Below, piece by piece: positions 16,047 to 23,976 of a DNA stretch of 64,000 bases. Made by a program: the position numbers and the translations under genes. This DNA comes from Paenibacillus sp. XY044 (lineage in GTDB: Bacteria; Bacillota; Bacilli; Paenibacillales; Paenibacillaceae), in the NCBI RefSeq assembly GCF_002257645.1, contig NZ_NQMO01000008.1, positions 62,001 through 126,000 on the forward strand, in the 5' to 3' direction. Under the pieces are notes generated by a model. That model worked only from the letters and a program-made list of their open reading frames with translations, was not told the DNA's origin and did not search any database. Each line of letters begins with the position of its first letter. The stretch's first letter is position 1.

Positions 16047-17165
16047 GTGGCTGAAAAGCGTGACTATTATGAAGTCCTGGGCGTCGGCAAGGACGCTTCG
16101 GATGATGATATCAAAAAGGCTTACCGGAAGCTGGCAAGGCAGTATCACCCGGACGTGAACAAGGCGGATGACGCCGAGGCCAAGTTCAAAGAGGTGAAGG
16201 AAGCCTATGATGTGCTCAGCGACGACCAGAAGCGTTCGACTTACGACCAGTACGGCCATATCGATCCGAATCAGGGCATGGGCGGAGGTTTCTCCGGTGC
16301 GGATTTCGGCGGCATCGGCGACATCTTCGATATGTTCTTCGGGGGCGGAGGACGCCGCGACCCGAACGCGCCGCAGAGGGGGAACGATCTGCAGTACACG
16401 ATGACGATCGAGTTCAAGGAAGCGGTATTCGGCAAGGAATCGGATATTACCATTCCACGAACCGAGAACTGTGACACATGCCATGGCTCGGGAGCCAAGC
16501 CGGGTACGAAGCCGCAAACTTGTTCCGTCTGCCACGGTAGCGGGCAGCAGGAAGTTGTCCAGAACACGCCGTTCGGACGGATGGTCAACCGCCGTACCTG
16601 CTCCAACTGTAACGGTACGGGCCAGATCATCAAGGACAAATGTACGACCTGCCACGGCAGCGGCAAGGTGAAGAAGCAGCGTAAAATTCACGTACGCATT
16701 CCTGCAGGCGTGGACGACGGCGCCCAGCTGCGCATGACTGGCGAAGGTGAAGGCGGTCTGCGCGGCGGCCCGTCGGGCGATCTGTACATCGTCATCCGCG
16801 TGAAGCCGCACGACTTCTTCGAGCGGGAAGGCGACGATATTTACTGCGAGGTTCCGCTTACCTTTGCCCAAGCAGCACTTGGCGACGAGATTGAGATCCC
16901 GACGCTGTCCGAGAAGGTCAAGCTGAAAATTCCGGCCGGTACGCAGACGGGTACGTTCTTCCGGCTTAAAGGCAAAGGCGTTCCGCGTTTGCGCGGCATC
17001 GGACAGGGCGACCAGCACGTGAAAGTCGTCATCGTCACGCCAAGCAAGCTCAGCGACGAGCAGAAGGACCTGCTCCGCCAGTTCGCCTCCCTGGACGGCG
17101 AACAGACGCATGAGCAAGAACAGTCTTTCTTCGACCGCATGAAAAAAGCGTTCCGTGGAGAGTAA
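16047..17165 (+). CDS. dnaJ: Co-chaperone DnaJ (Hsp40, type A)
   Basis: DnaJ delivers clients to DnaK and stimulates its ATPase. The 372-residue protein has the J domain (1-70, HPD in ARQYHPDVNK), a Gly/Phe-rich stretch (about 75-105), four zinc motifs (CDTCHGSG, CSVCHGSG, CSNCNGTG, CTTCHGSG) and the C-terminal substrate domains. The start is GTG at 16047 after GGGGGTGGA. The spacer to dnaK carries an attenuating hairpin. Confidence 0.98.
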   Translation: MAEKRDYYEVLGVGKDASDDDIKKAYRKLARQYHPDVNKADDAEAKFKEVKEAYDVLSDDQKRSTYDQYGHIDPNQGMGGGFSGADFGGIGDIFDMFFGGGGRRDPNAPQRGNDLQYTMTIEFKEAVFGKESDITIPRTENCDTCHGSGAKPGTKPQTCSVCHGSGQQEVVQNTPFGRMVNRRTCSNCNGTGQIIKDKCTTCHGSGKVKKQRKIHVRIPAGVDDGAQLRMTGEGEGGLRGGPSGDLYIVIRVKPHDFFEREGDDIYCEVPLTFAQAALGDEIEIPTLSEKVKLKIPAGTQTGTFFRLKGKGVPRLRGIGQGDQHVKVVIVTPSKLSDEQKDLLRQFASLDGEQTHEQEQSFFDRMKKAFRGE

Positions 17166-17187
17166 CCGAGCATACGAAAAACGTTTT

Positions 17188-17289
17188 TCGACTTACTTTC
17201 ACAGAAGACAGACCGCAATTAGCGAAGTTTTTCTTGCGGTATCAGGATGCTGAGTCTCCGAAGCTTATACGATCTTATATCTAAAAAAA
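17188..17289 (+). repeat. Dispersed intergenic element, copy B
   Basis: Partner of 3279-3384. Shared blocks include TCGACTTACTTT, AGAAGACAGACCGCA, TTTTTCTTGCGG and ATCTAAAAAAA. ACCGCAA and TTGCGGT inside it form a 7-bp stem. As with copy A, it runs directly into an intrinsic terminator (17283-17317). No clear promoter precedes it, so it may be the 3' end of the dnaJ transcript. A 16-base palindrome CGAAAAACGTTTTTCG (17175-17190) overlaps its left edge. Confidence 0.6.
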
Positions 17290-17317
17290 GTCCGGCCATG
17301 ACGGCCGGGCTTTTTTG
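17283..17317 (+). terminator. Terminator of the hrcA-dnaJ operon
   Basis: AAAAAAAGTCCGGCC pairs with GGCCGGGCTTTTTT (loop ATGAC), with the T run at 17311-17316. It ends the heat-shock operon 120 bases after the dnaJ stop. Confidence 0.9.
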
Positions 17318-17514
17318 TTTTGATAGATTCGGGATGTATACCTTTCTGTTTCCAGGGAAGCACTTGGTTAAACGCCATTTTGCACCCTTTTTCGATTTTT
17401 CCAGTTCCCGGTGTCATGTGCTGTCTGCGCATAAAAGGGGCTGCGGTGGCAAAGCCTAAAACCGCACGTGAGAAGCCGCAAACGCTTAGTCCACATAAAA
17501 AGCAGGTGATAATA
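17318..17514. other. Intergenic stretch with no recognised feature
   Basis: About 200 bases between the dnaJ operon terminator and the next gene. I see no convincing promoter, repeat or coding frame with a ribosome-binding site; the open frame that crosses it on the plus strand is only an upstream extension of the following gene. Confidence 0.5.
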
Positions 17515-17883
17515 ATGTCTGAAAAGAGCATTCTGGCCTATTTCAAAAGTCCGGAAGAGGCCGAGGGCGTGGCCAAAAAGCTGCGGGCTCTGCGGGTGAT
17601 CGACCTGTCCATTGACCGCTTCAGCCGGTTTCCGGGTGCTTCGATGTACAGCTCCGGCCCCTTTACGGGAGGTATGCCCAGCCTGACGTTAGTGACTTAT
17701 GGCACGACTTACAGCGATAAGGATGTGTCCATCTTGGCTGCAGCCGATCCGTCCGCAAGCGGAATGAGTGACGGCGGACAGGGAGGACCGACCGGCCGGG
17801 ATATCATTTTGAGCGTTGTAGTCGAGGAAGAATCGTTCGAAAAGGCAAGGAGAATTGTGGAGGAAGCCGGCGGCTTTGTCTAG
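17515..17883 (+). CDS. Hypothetical protein downstream of the dnaK operon
   Basis: A 122-residue soluble protein that I do not recognise. It starts MSEKSILAYFKSPEEAEG and ends VVVEEESFEKARRIVEEAGG; both ends look like beta-alpha-beta halves (a strand, then a helix rich in Glu/Ala), suggesting a ferredoxin-like fold with a Gly/Ser-rich loop between (about 45-95). No signal peptide or metal motif. The ATG at 17515 has AGCAGGTGA about 6 bases upstream; in-frame codons back to 17320 lack such a site. It follows the dnaJ terminator and precedes a YfhD-like gene, so it may be separately transcribed. Confidence 0.7.
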   Translation: MSEKSILAYFKSPEEAEGVAKKLRALRVIDLSIDRFSRFPGASMYSSGPFTGGMPSLTLVTYGTTYSDKDVSILAAADPSASGMSDGGQGGPTGRDIILSVVVEEESFEKARRIVEEAGGFV

Positions 17884-17951
17884 CCGCTCGAGCGGTGACC
17901 TTTATATTTTCGAAAGTAGAATGGACCCTTCAAGGAAAGGATGGGAGCTTG

Positions 17952-18149
17952 ATGGCTAGCCGCGATAAAAAAGGCAAAATCATGACCAAGACGGAAAAAA
18001 TCAAGGAACTGATGTCGATGAAGAACGAGGATGTCGAGTTCTCGGGCACCCTGGCTGACGCGGACGATGTGGAAGCGCTCCGCCGCAGCGAGGAGGCTGA
18101 CGAGCGTCAGCTCCGGAAAATGGATACCGGCTGGACGGATGAAAATTAA
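17952..18149 (+). CDS. Small YfhD-like protein
   Basis: A 65-residue hydrophilic, charged protein. The middle DVEFSGTLADADDVEALRRS and the following EADERQL fit the pattern of the YfhD family of small Bacillales proteins (DVEFS-LAD--D-EA--R--ADQR), from memory. Starts at 17952 or 17982 are both possible; a weak GGGAGC lies before the first. Function unknown; family members are small, basic-to-acidic spore-former proteins. A strong terminator follows. Confidence 0.6.
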   Translation: MASRDKKGKIMTKTEKIKELMSMKNEDVEFSGTLADADDVEALRRSEEADERQLRKMDTGWTDEN

Positions 18150-18157
18150 AGAGGAAC

Positions 18158-18199
18158 GAAACCGTGGGTAAGCGTAAGGCAGACCCGCGGTTTTTTTTG
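18158..18199 (+). terminator. Terminator after the YfhD-like gene
   Basis: AAACCGTGGGT (18159-18169) pairs with ACCCGCGGTTT with one wobble, followed by a run of eight T. Confidence 0.85.
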
Positions 18200-18219
18200 T
18201 TTGCGGGGAGCCCTAAATT

Positions 18220-18249
18220 TTGTACTCGGCCACCGATGTATAGTACAAT
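18220..18249 (+). promoter_or_regulatory. prmA operon promoter (sigma-A type)
   Basis: TTGTAC (18220-18225), 18 bases, TACAAT (18244-18249). It lies 38 bases before the prmA ATG and just after the preceding terminator. Confidence 0.6.
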
Positions 18250-18287
18250 GGTACTTATGCATAGGTCGAGGAGGAATATAACGAATT

Positions 18288-19262
18288 ATGTTATGGCATG
18301 AATTTACGATACATACCACGGAAGAAGCCGTGGAAATGATTTCAAATTTTTTGCATGAGGCCGGCGCCGGCGGCGTATCCATCGAAGAATCGGGAACCCT
18401 GAACAAGAAACGGGATACGTCGTACGGGCAATGGTATGAGATGCCTCTGAACGATATTCCCGAAGGACAGGCGGAAATCAAAGGTTATTTTTCCGAAGAG
18501 TCCCCTGTGGAGCAAATCATTGCCGAGGTCAAGGAACGGATCGGGCAGCTGCAAGAGTACGGAATAGACGCGGGGGAGCTGCGCTATGAGCTGAAGACGG
18601 TCAATGAGGACGACTGGGCTACCGCCTGGAAAGCTTACTTTAAACCGCTGAAGGTATCGGAGCGGCTGACCATCAAGCCGACCTGGGAAGATTACACGCC
18701 GGCGAGCGAGTCAGAGAAAATTATCGAGCTCGATCCCGGGATGGCGTTCGGCACAGGAACCCATCCGACAACGGCGCTCTGCCTGCGCACGCTGGAGAAG
18801 GTCATCCAGGGCGGGGAGGAAGTCATCGACGTCGGAACGGGCTCGGGCATCCTGGCCATTGGCGCCGTCCTGCTCGGAGCGAAGCATGTGCTTGCGCTGG
18901 ACCTGGATCCGGTGGCCGTGTCGAGCGCAAAGGAGAACAGCCAATTGAACGGCATGCTGGACCGCCACATTACGGTGAAGGAAAGCGATCTGCTGTCCCT
19001 GCTAAACGGCGATCAGCGCGAAGATTTGGGCGTTACCCTGCCGGTAAAAGTGATCGTCGCCAACATTCTGGCCGAGATCATTCTGCTCTTTATCGACGAC
19101 GTTTATCGTGCACTCGAGCCGGGAGGCGTCTACATCGCTTCGGGCATTTACAAAAATAAGGAAGATGTCGTACAGCAGGCGCTGAAGGATTCCGGCTTTG
19201 AAATCGAGGACATTTGCCGTGATGAGGACTGGGTAGCCTTTGTCGCGAGAAAGAGGTCGTAA
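18288..19262 (+). CDS. prmA: Ribosomal protein L11 methyltransferase
   Basis: PrmA trimethylates L11 using SAM. The 324-residue protein has the N-terminal L11-recognition domain (1-about 95), a linker with DDWATAWKAYFKPLKV, and the class I methyltransferase domain with AFGTGTHPTTALCL (about 152-165), VIDVGTGSGILAIG (motif I), LALDLDPVAV, and VANILAEII (NxL/N-type catalytic motif). ATG at 18288 has GAGGAGG upstream. Its stop overlaps the start of the M50 protease gene (TAATG). Same order as B. subtilis yqeT. Confidence 0.96.
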   Translation: MLWHEFTIHTTEEAVEMISNFLHEAGAGGVSIEESGTLNKKRDTSYGQWYEMPLNDIPEGQAEIKGYFSEESPVEQIIAEVKERIGQLQEYGIDAGELRYELKTVNEDDWATAWKAYFKPLKVSERLTIKPTWEDYTPASESEKIIELDPGMAFGTGTHPTTALCLRTLEKVIQGGEEVIDVGTGSGILAIGAVLLGAKHVLALDLDPVAVSSAKENSQLNGMLDRHITVKESDLLSLLNGDQREDLGVTLPVKVIVANILAEIILLFIDDVYRALEPGGVYIASGIYKNKEDVVQQALKDSGFEIEDICRDEDWVAFVARKRS

Positions 19263-19951
19263 TGGATTTTCTGAACAATATTCTCAGATTTCCGCTGGAA
19301 GAGCTTCCGTTTGTCTTGATCGTGCTGGTCATCGCCTTTACGGTGCATGAGTTCTCGCATGCGTATTTTGCCAATAAATTTGGAGATCCTACAGCCAAAC
19401 TGCTTGGCAGGGTTACGCTGAATCCTGCGGTTCACTTTGATTTCCTCGGCGTACTGCTGCTGGTGATCGCAGGGTTTGGCTGGGCGAGACCGGTCCCCGT
19501 CAACCGGGATAACTTCAAAAACCCGCGTCTTATGGGCGTGGTGGTGTCGGCGGCTGGGCCGCTGAGCAACTTCGTTCTCGGAATCATCGGGGCGTTCGTT
19601 TACGCTCTGTTGATCGCCACGGGCGCACTGGATGCGATTACGAACGCAAAGCTGCTGATCGCGGTGACGACGTTTTTGCGCTATTTCTGTTTCATGAACT
19701 TTTTCCTGTTTTTATTCAACCTCATCCCGCTTCCGCCGCTGGACGGATACCGCATCCTCGAAGATGTCGTCTCGCCGCGGGTCCGGATCAAGCTGCAGCA
19801 GTTTGAGCAGTGGTCTATTTTTATTTTCCTGCTGATTCTGTTCATCCCGGTGCTGCAGATGTATACGATCAGTCCGCTCTATATGTGGGCCAACAGCATT
19901 AATTACCAGTTCGTGTTCTCCTTCCTGAAATTGTTCGGCGTGTCGATTTAA
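19262..19951 (+). CDS. Site-2-protease family (M50) membrane zinc metalloprotease
   Basis: A 229-residue polytopic membrane protein of the compact S2P/rhomboid-like M50B group (YwhC/YyaD type, no PDZ). The zinc site is HEFSH (about 29-33) in the first membrane segment and the third ligand is the Asp of NLIPLPPLDGYR (about 155-166). Five to six hydrophobic segments are seen. Translationally coupled to prmA. It is not in this place in B. subtilis. The substrate is unknown; M50 enzymes typically cleave transmembrane substrates such as anti-sigma factors. Confidence 0.88.
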   Translation: MDFLNNILRFPLEELPFVLIVLVIAFTVHEFSHAYFANKFGDPTAKLLGRVTLNPAVHFDFLGVLLLVIAGFGWARPVPVNRDNFKNPRLMGVVVSAAGPLSNFVLGIIGAFVYALLIATGALDAITNAKLLIAVTTFLRYFCFMNFFLFLFNLIPLPPLDGYRILEDVVSPRVRIKLQQFEQWSIFIFLLILFIPVLQMYTISPLYMWANSINYQFVFSFLKLFGVSI

Positions 19952-20066
19952 TCCGGAAGGAAACGTGACCATGGGGCCGGATTCGCTTGTTCAATAGGGT
20001 CTGGTCATGCGAACTTAAAAGTTGTATGATGAAGTTTGTGATTTTGGAAATAGGATGTTGATAAAG

Positions 20067-20831
20067 ATGCAGAGGTATTTTGTGACACAGGAGCAGTTTA
20101 AAGGCGATACCGTCGAGATTACCGGCGAGGACGCGCGGCATATCGCCAAGGTGATGCGCGGCAAAGAAGGGGACACTTTCATCGTCAGCGACGGCCGCGA
20201 GCGGGAAGCGCTGGTGGAAATCCGGTCGATCGACCAGGGGGTTGTCACCGCGGCCATCGTTGAGACGATGGGCATGACCCAGGAGCCGCGGGTCAAGGTC
20301 ACCATTGCCCAGAGCCTCCCTAAGGGAGACAAGATGGAGACGGTGATCCAGAAATGCACCGAGATCGGCGCGGCGGCCTTTGTCCCTTTCCTGTCGGAGC
20401 GAACGATTGTCCAGTACGATGCGAAGAAGGAAGAGAAGCGCATTGGTCGCTGGAGCAAAATCGCCAAAGAGGCAGCCGAACAGAGCCACCGCAACCGGGT
20501 GCCCGAGGTCGGTTATCCGATCAGCTGGAAAAACCTGCTGGCTTCGTTTTCGGCGTATGATGCGGTATATTTCTGCTATGAGAAAGAACACGGCCTTCAG
20601 CTGCGGGACGCAGTGAAGCCTTGGATAGAGAAGGCGGGAGCTGCCGCGGACCTGCGCGTGCTTCTGATCGTAGGGCCGGAAGGCGGCTTCAGCGAGGATG
20701 AGTGCCAGGCGGCGGAGGAAGCCGGAGCGGCCAGCATCGGCCTGGGACGGAGAATCCTGCGCTGCGAGACGGCGGGTATGGTTGCCCTGGCCTGCATACT
20801 TTATGAATCCGGAGAAATGGGGGGAGCTTGA
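20067..20831 (+). CDS. rsmE: 16S rRNA (uracil-1498-N3)-methyltransferase
   Basis: RsmE is a SPOUT-class enzyme that methylates U1498 of 16S rRNA in the 30S subunit. The 254-residue protein starts MQRYFVTQEQFKGD, has the PUA-like domain with EDARHIAKVMRGKEGD (about 26-41), and the SPOUT knot with QSLPKGDKMETVIQKCTEIG, IVGPEGGFSEDE and LGRRILRCETA. The start at 20067 is chosen to fit the family; in-frame codons upstream also lack strong ribosome-binding sites. Followed immediately by mtaB, as in B. subtilis yqeU-yqeV. Confidence 0.95.
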   Translation: MQRYFVTQEQFKGDTVEITGEDARHIAKVMRGKEGDTFIVSDGREREALVEIRSIDQGVVTAAIVETMGMTQEPRVKVTIAQSLPKGDKMETVIQKCTEIGAAAFVPFLSERTIVQYDAKKEEKRIGRWSKIAKEAAEQSHRNRVPEVGYPISWKNLLASFSAYDAVYFCYEKEHGLQLRDAVKPWIEKAGAAADLRVLLIVGPEGGFSEDECQAAEEAGAASIGLGRRILRCETAGMVALACILYESGEMGGA

Positions 20832-20833
20832 AC

Positions 20834-22174
20834 ATGCCATCCGTTGCATTTTATACGTTGGGCTGTAAAGTGAATTTTTACGATACAGAGGCCATTTGGC
20901 AGCTGTTTAAAAATGAAGGCTACGAACAGGTGGATTTCGAAGAAAACGCAGACGTTTATTTAATTAATACCTGCACCGTAACCAATACAGGCGATAAGAA
21001 GAGCCGGCAGATCATCCGCCGGGCCGTGCGCAAAAATCCGGAAGCGATCGTTGCCGTAACGGGTTGCTATGCGCAGACTTCGCCGGCCGAAATTTTGGAC
21101 ATTCCCGGGGTTGACCTGGTCATCGGGAACCAGGACCGGGACAAGATTATTCCGTACGTCGATCAAATCCGCCAATCCCGCGAGCCGATCAATGCGGTCC
21201 GCAACATTATGAAGACGCGCGTGTTTGAAGAGATGGACGTACCTGATTTTGCCGACAGAACCCGGGCGTTTCTAAAAATTCAGGACGGCTGCAACAACTT
21301 TTGCACGTTCTGTATCATTCCATGGTCCCGCGGGCTCTCGCGCAGCCGGGATCCGAAAAGCATCGTTAATCAGGCACACCAGCTGGTGGAAGCGGGGTAC
21401 AAGGAAATCGTCCTGACCGGTATCCATACCGGCGGCTACGGCGACGACCTGGACAGCTACCGCCTGTCGGACCTGCTGTGGGATCTCGACAAGGTGGACG
21501 GGCTGGAACGCGTCCGTATCAGCTCCATCGAGGCCAGCCAGATCGACGAGCGGATGCTCGAAGTGCTGAACCGCTCCTCCAAGATGTGCCGTCATCTGCA
21601 TATTCCGCTGCAGGCGGGGGATGACACGGTGCTGAAACGGATGCGCCGGAAGTATACGACCGAAGAGTTCTACAACAAAATGCAGCTGATCCGCCAGGCG
21701 ATGCCGGATGTCGGCATCACGACCGACGTTATCGTCGGGTTCCCGGGCGAGACGGACGAAATGTTCCGGAACGGCTACGATTTGATGAAGGCGATCGGGT
21801 TTTCGGAAATGCACGTCTTCCCGTATTCCCAGAGGAACGGCACGCCGGCCGCGCGGATGACCGACCAGGTGAGCGAAGAAGTGAAGCATGCACGGGTGCG
21901 CGAATTGATCGCGCTGTCCGAGCAGATGCAGCTGGCGTATGCTCAGAAATTCGTCGGCCAGGTGCTGGACGTTATTCCGGAAGGCACTTCCAAAGGAACC
22001 CATGGTCCGGGTAAAATGCACGGCTTCAGCGACAACTATCTGCAGCTGATCTTTGACGGTCCGGAAGACCTTCAAGGCAAGTTGTGCCGCGTCAAGCTGA
22101 CCAAAGCCGGCGTTCACGAGTGCGAAGGCCAGCTGGTTCGTGTGCTGGACGAAAGACCGGGGCAGGCGGTTTAA
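20834..22174 (+). CDS. mtaB: tRNA (N6-L-threonylcarbamoyladenosine(37)-C2)-methylthiotransferase
   Basis: MtaB adds a methylthio group to t6A37 of ANN-decoding tRNAs. The 446-residue protein has the N-terminal UPF0004 domain (TLGCKVNFYDTEA, INTCTVTN, VTGCYAQ: three cluster-binding Cys), the radical SAM motif CNNFCTFC (about 149-156), and a C-terminal TRAM domain (about 378-440). The ATG at 20834 lies 7 bases from GGGGGAG; the in-frame TTG at 20828 is too close. Two bases separate it from rsmE. Confidence 0.96.
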   Translation: MPSVAFYTLGCKVNFYDTEAIWQLFKNEGYEQVDFEENADVYLINTCTVTNTGDKKSRQIIRRAVRKNPEAIVAVTGCYAQTSPAEILDIPGVDLVIGNQDRDKIIPYVDQIRQSREPINAVRNIMKTRVFEEMDVPDFADRTRAFLKIQDGCNNFCTFCIIPWSRGLSRSRDPKSIVNQAHQLVEAGYKEIVLTGIHTGGYGDDLDSYRLSDLLWDLDKVDGLERVRISSIEASQIDERMLEVLNRSSKMCRHLHIPLQAGDDTVLKRMRRKYTTEEFYNKMQLIRQAMPDVGITTDVIVGFPGETDEMFRNGYDLMKAIGFSEMHVFPYSQRNGTPAARMTDQVSEEVKHARVRELIALSEQMQLAYAQKFVGQVLDVIPEGTSKGTHGPGKMHGFSDNYLQLIFDGPEDLQGKLCRVKLTKAGVHECEGQLVRVLDERPGQAV

Positions 22175-22222
22175 TCTGTATATAGCAAGGTCCTTCGGCA
22201 TTGCAGGATCTTGGGCGAATGG

Positions 22223-22263
22223 CAAGGATTTCATTTCCGGCAGAACCGGAGGTGAAATCCTTG
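22223..22263 (+). promoter_or_regulatory. Long hairpin that covers a Shine-Dalgarno and TTG start
   Basis: Left arm 22223-22240 and right arm 22246-22263 form an 18-bp stem (two G-U pairs) with a 5-base loop CAGAA. It lies 48 bases after the mtaB stop, so it may simply be its terminator, although only TTTGT follows. The right arm contains a perfect GGAGGTGA and the in-frame TTG at 22261 that could start the NUDIX gene, so it could also block translation initiation. Confidence 0.6.
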
Positions 22264-22296
22264 TTTGTACTATGGCATGAGGAGGAGGAGCGGGTG

Positions 22297-22725
22297 ATGA
22301 GGAAGGAAATATCGGCAGGTGGCGTCGTGTTCCGCAGCATCGGCGGCCGGCTGGAGGTCCAGCTGATTCTGGACCGCTACGGCAAAATTTCGATGGCCAA
22401 AGGCAAAATGGAGCCGGGCGAAACCATTGAGCAGACCGCGCTGCGCGAAATCGAGGAAGAGACGGGTATTATCGGCAGCATCATTTCCCCCGTGGACATC
22501 ATTAAGTATACGTACAACCATCCGAGTCATGGCCAGGTTCAAAAAGAAGTTCATTATTACCTGGTGGAGGCGGTCGGCGGATCGCACCGGCCCCAGGTGG
22601 AGGAGATCAGCGGCGTGGCCTGGTATGAGCCGCATGAGGCGTGGCACCGGCAGGATCAAAACGGGTATGATAACAACGATCGGATCGTCCGGAAAGGGCT
22701 GTCCTTGCTCGGCATAGAGGTGTAG
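22297..22725 (+). CDS. NUDIX hydrolase
   Basis: A 142-residue NUDIX protein. The NUDIX box GKMEPGETIEQTALREIEEE-TGI (about 32-54) contains all metal-binding Glu residues. It probably hydrolyses a nucleoside diphosphate linked to another moiety; the substrate cannot be read from the sequence. The start chosen is ATG 22297, preceded by GGAGGAGGAG at 6 bases and giving the usual MRKEISAGGVVFR start. An alternative TTG at 22261 has a perfect GGAGGTGA, but both lie inside the stem of a strong hairpin. Confidence 0.85.
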   Translation: MRKEISAGGVVFRSIGGRLEVQLILDRYGKISMAKGKMEPGETIEQTALREIEEETGIIGSIISPVDIIKYTYNHPSHGQVQKEVHYYLVEAVGGSHRPQVEEISGVAWYEPHEAWHRQDQNGYDNNDRIVRKGLSLLGIEV

Positions 22726-22771
22726 TCTCATTGTGGGATGGACGAAGGAACTGTCCTGTCTTCGTTTGCGT

Positions 22772-23743
22772 TCAGGCGTGCGCGGCTTTCTTCCAGATCG
22801 GCAGATAACATAGGGGCAGCGCCGCCAATGAGCTGATCACATTAAACAGCGTCTGCGCGTGGGCGATTTGGGCGCCTTCGCTGCCGGTGATGGCGGCCAC
22901 GGCCCAGTGCAGCTGCGGAATCAAGGGCATGAAGATGAGGGCTCCGCCGACGTTCAGGACCACATGGGTCCAGGCGACGAACCGGCCCGAGGCAGAGCTG
23001 CCGATGGAGGCGAGCACCGCGGTCACGCAGGTGCCGACGTTCGCGCCGAGCACGATGGCGATGCCGACATCGACCGGCAGCGTTCCCGAAGAGGCCAGCG
23101 CGATGGCGAGCCCGATGACGGCGGCGCTGCTGTGCATGAGGGCGGTCAGCACCGCGCCAGCGGCGACGCCCCACCATACGCTGTCGGCCGCGCGTTCCAG
23201 GAACCAGCCGAACAGTCCGGACTGCTCCAGGGCAGGTCCAATCTTTTGCATGACGCGGATGCCCAGCATCACCATGGCAAATCCGGCGATGGCCAGCGCC
23301 AGAAACTGGACGGGTATCATCAGGTGCTGAATGCGGCGGACTCCCGGCGGGGGGCTTTCGCTGAATATGACGGCGGCGGCCCACACAATCAGGGAAACTG
23401 TCAAAAGCGGTAGAGCGATCCGGCCGATCTGCAGGCCGATCAGTTCGGTGGTCAGGCAGGTGCCGATGTTGCTGCCGAGGATAATGCCGAGGGTCCGCTC
23501 GTACGTCAGCAGCCCGGCGTTGACCAGGCCCATCGTAATGACGGTTACGGCCGTGCTGCTCTGCAGGACGGCTGTGATGCCGGTGCTGAAGAGCAGCCCC
23601 TTCAGCGGCGAAGCGGTTGCCTTTTGAAGGAAGGAGGAGAGGAGCGGCCCCGCCCATTTGCCGAGGGCGGCCTCCATCACCTTCATGCCGGCCATAAAAA
23701 TAACAAACCCGTACACGACGGGAAACACGACGGTTTGAAACAC
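22772..23743 (-). CDS. Na+/phosphate cotransporter-like membrane protein (NptA/YqeW family)
   Basis: A 323-residue membrane protein with two inverted Na/Pi-cotransporter repeats. The hallmark QSSTAVTVITMGLVNAG (about 61-77) recurs in the second half as MHSSAAVIGLAIALASSG, each preceded by a Gly/Thr-rich hairpin (LKGLLFSTGITAVLQSS; WWGVAAGAVLTALMHSS); GSNIGTCLT and GANVGTCVT are also paired. It lacks the C-terminal PhoU domain of longer relatives. Start GTG at 23743, 9 bases after AAGGAGG. B. subtilis yqeW has the same place after yqeV. Sodium-coupled phosphate uptake is likely but not proven. Confidence 0.87.
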   Translation of the reverse strand: MFQTVVFPVVYGFVIFMAGMKVMEAALGKWAGPLLSSFLQKATASPLKGLLFSTGITAVLQSSTAVTVITMGLVNAGLLTYERTLGIILGSNIGTCLTTELIGLQIGRIALPLLTVSLIVWAAAVIFSESPPPGVRRIQHLMIPVQFLALAIAGFAMVMLGIRVMQKIGPALEQSGLFGWFLERAADSVWWGVAAGAVLTALMHSSAAVIGLAIALASSGTLPVDVGIAIVLGANVGTCVTAVLASIGSSASGRFVAWTHVVLNVGGALIFMPLIPQLHWAVAAITGSEGAQIAHAQTLFNVISSLAALPLCYLPIWKKAAHA

Positions 23744-23976
23744 GCGGCAAGTCCTCCTTGGGGTTCTTTATGATATATGCTCCGTGCAGGAGCAGACGGG
23801 ACTGCGATAAGGCGGTTCTGGGCATACCTAAGCGCAGGGTTCTCCACGCCATACGGAGTCAACCATAGTTACGTATATGTCCGGCCTGGGACAACCATGA
23901 CTACAAGGACGCGGCTCGCTAGGGGGCTTGCCGAAATCCATACATCCATTTTTGAAACGTTGAAGGAGTGAATCGA

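Noticed and set aside
22742..22768. ACGAAG/CTTCGT hairpin between the NUDIX gene and the convergent transporter gene
   Set aside because: Only a 6-bp stem with a long loop and no T run; too weak to call a terminator.
23777..23971. 64-codon open frame between the Na/Pi transporter and RlmI-like genes
   Set aside because: No ribosome-binding site and an unremarkable composition; the region is a divergent promoter spacer.
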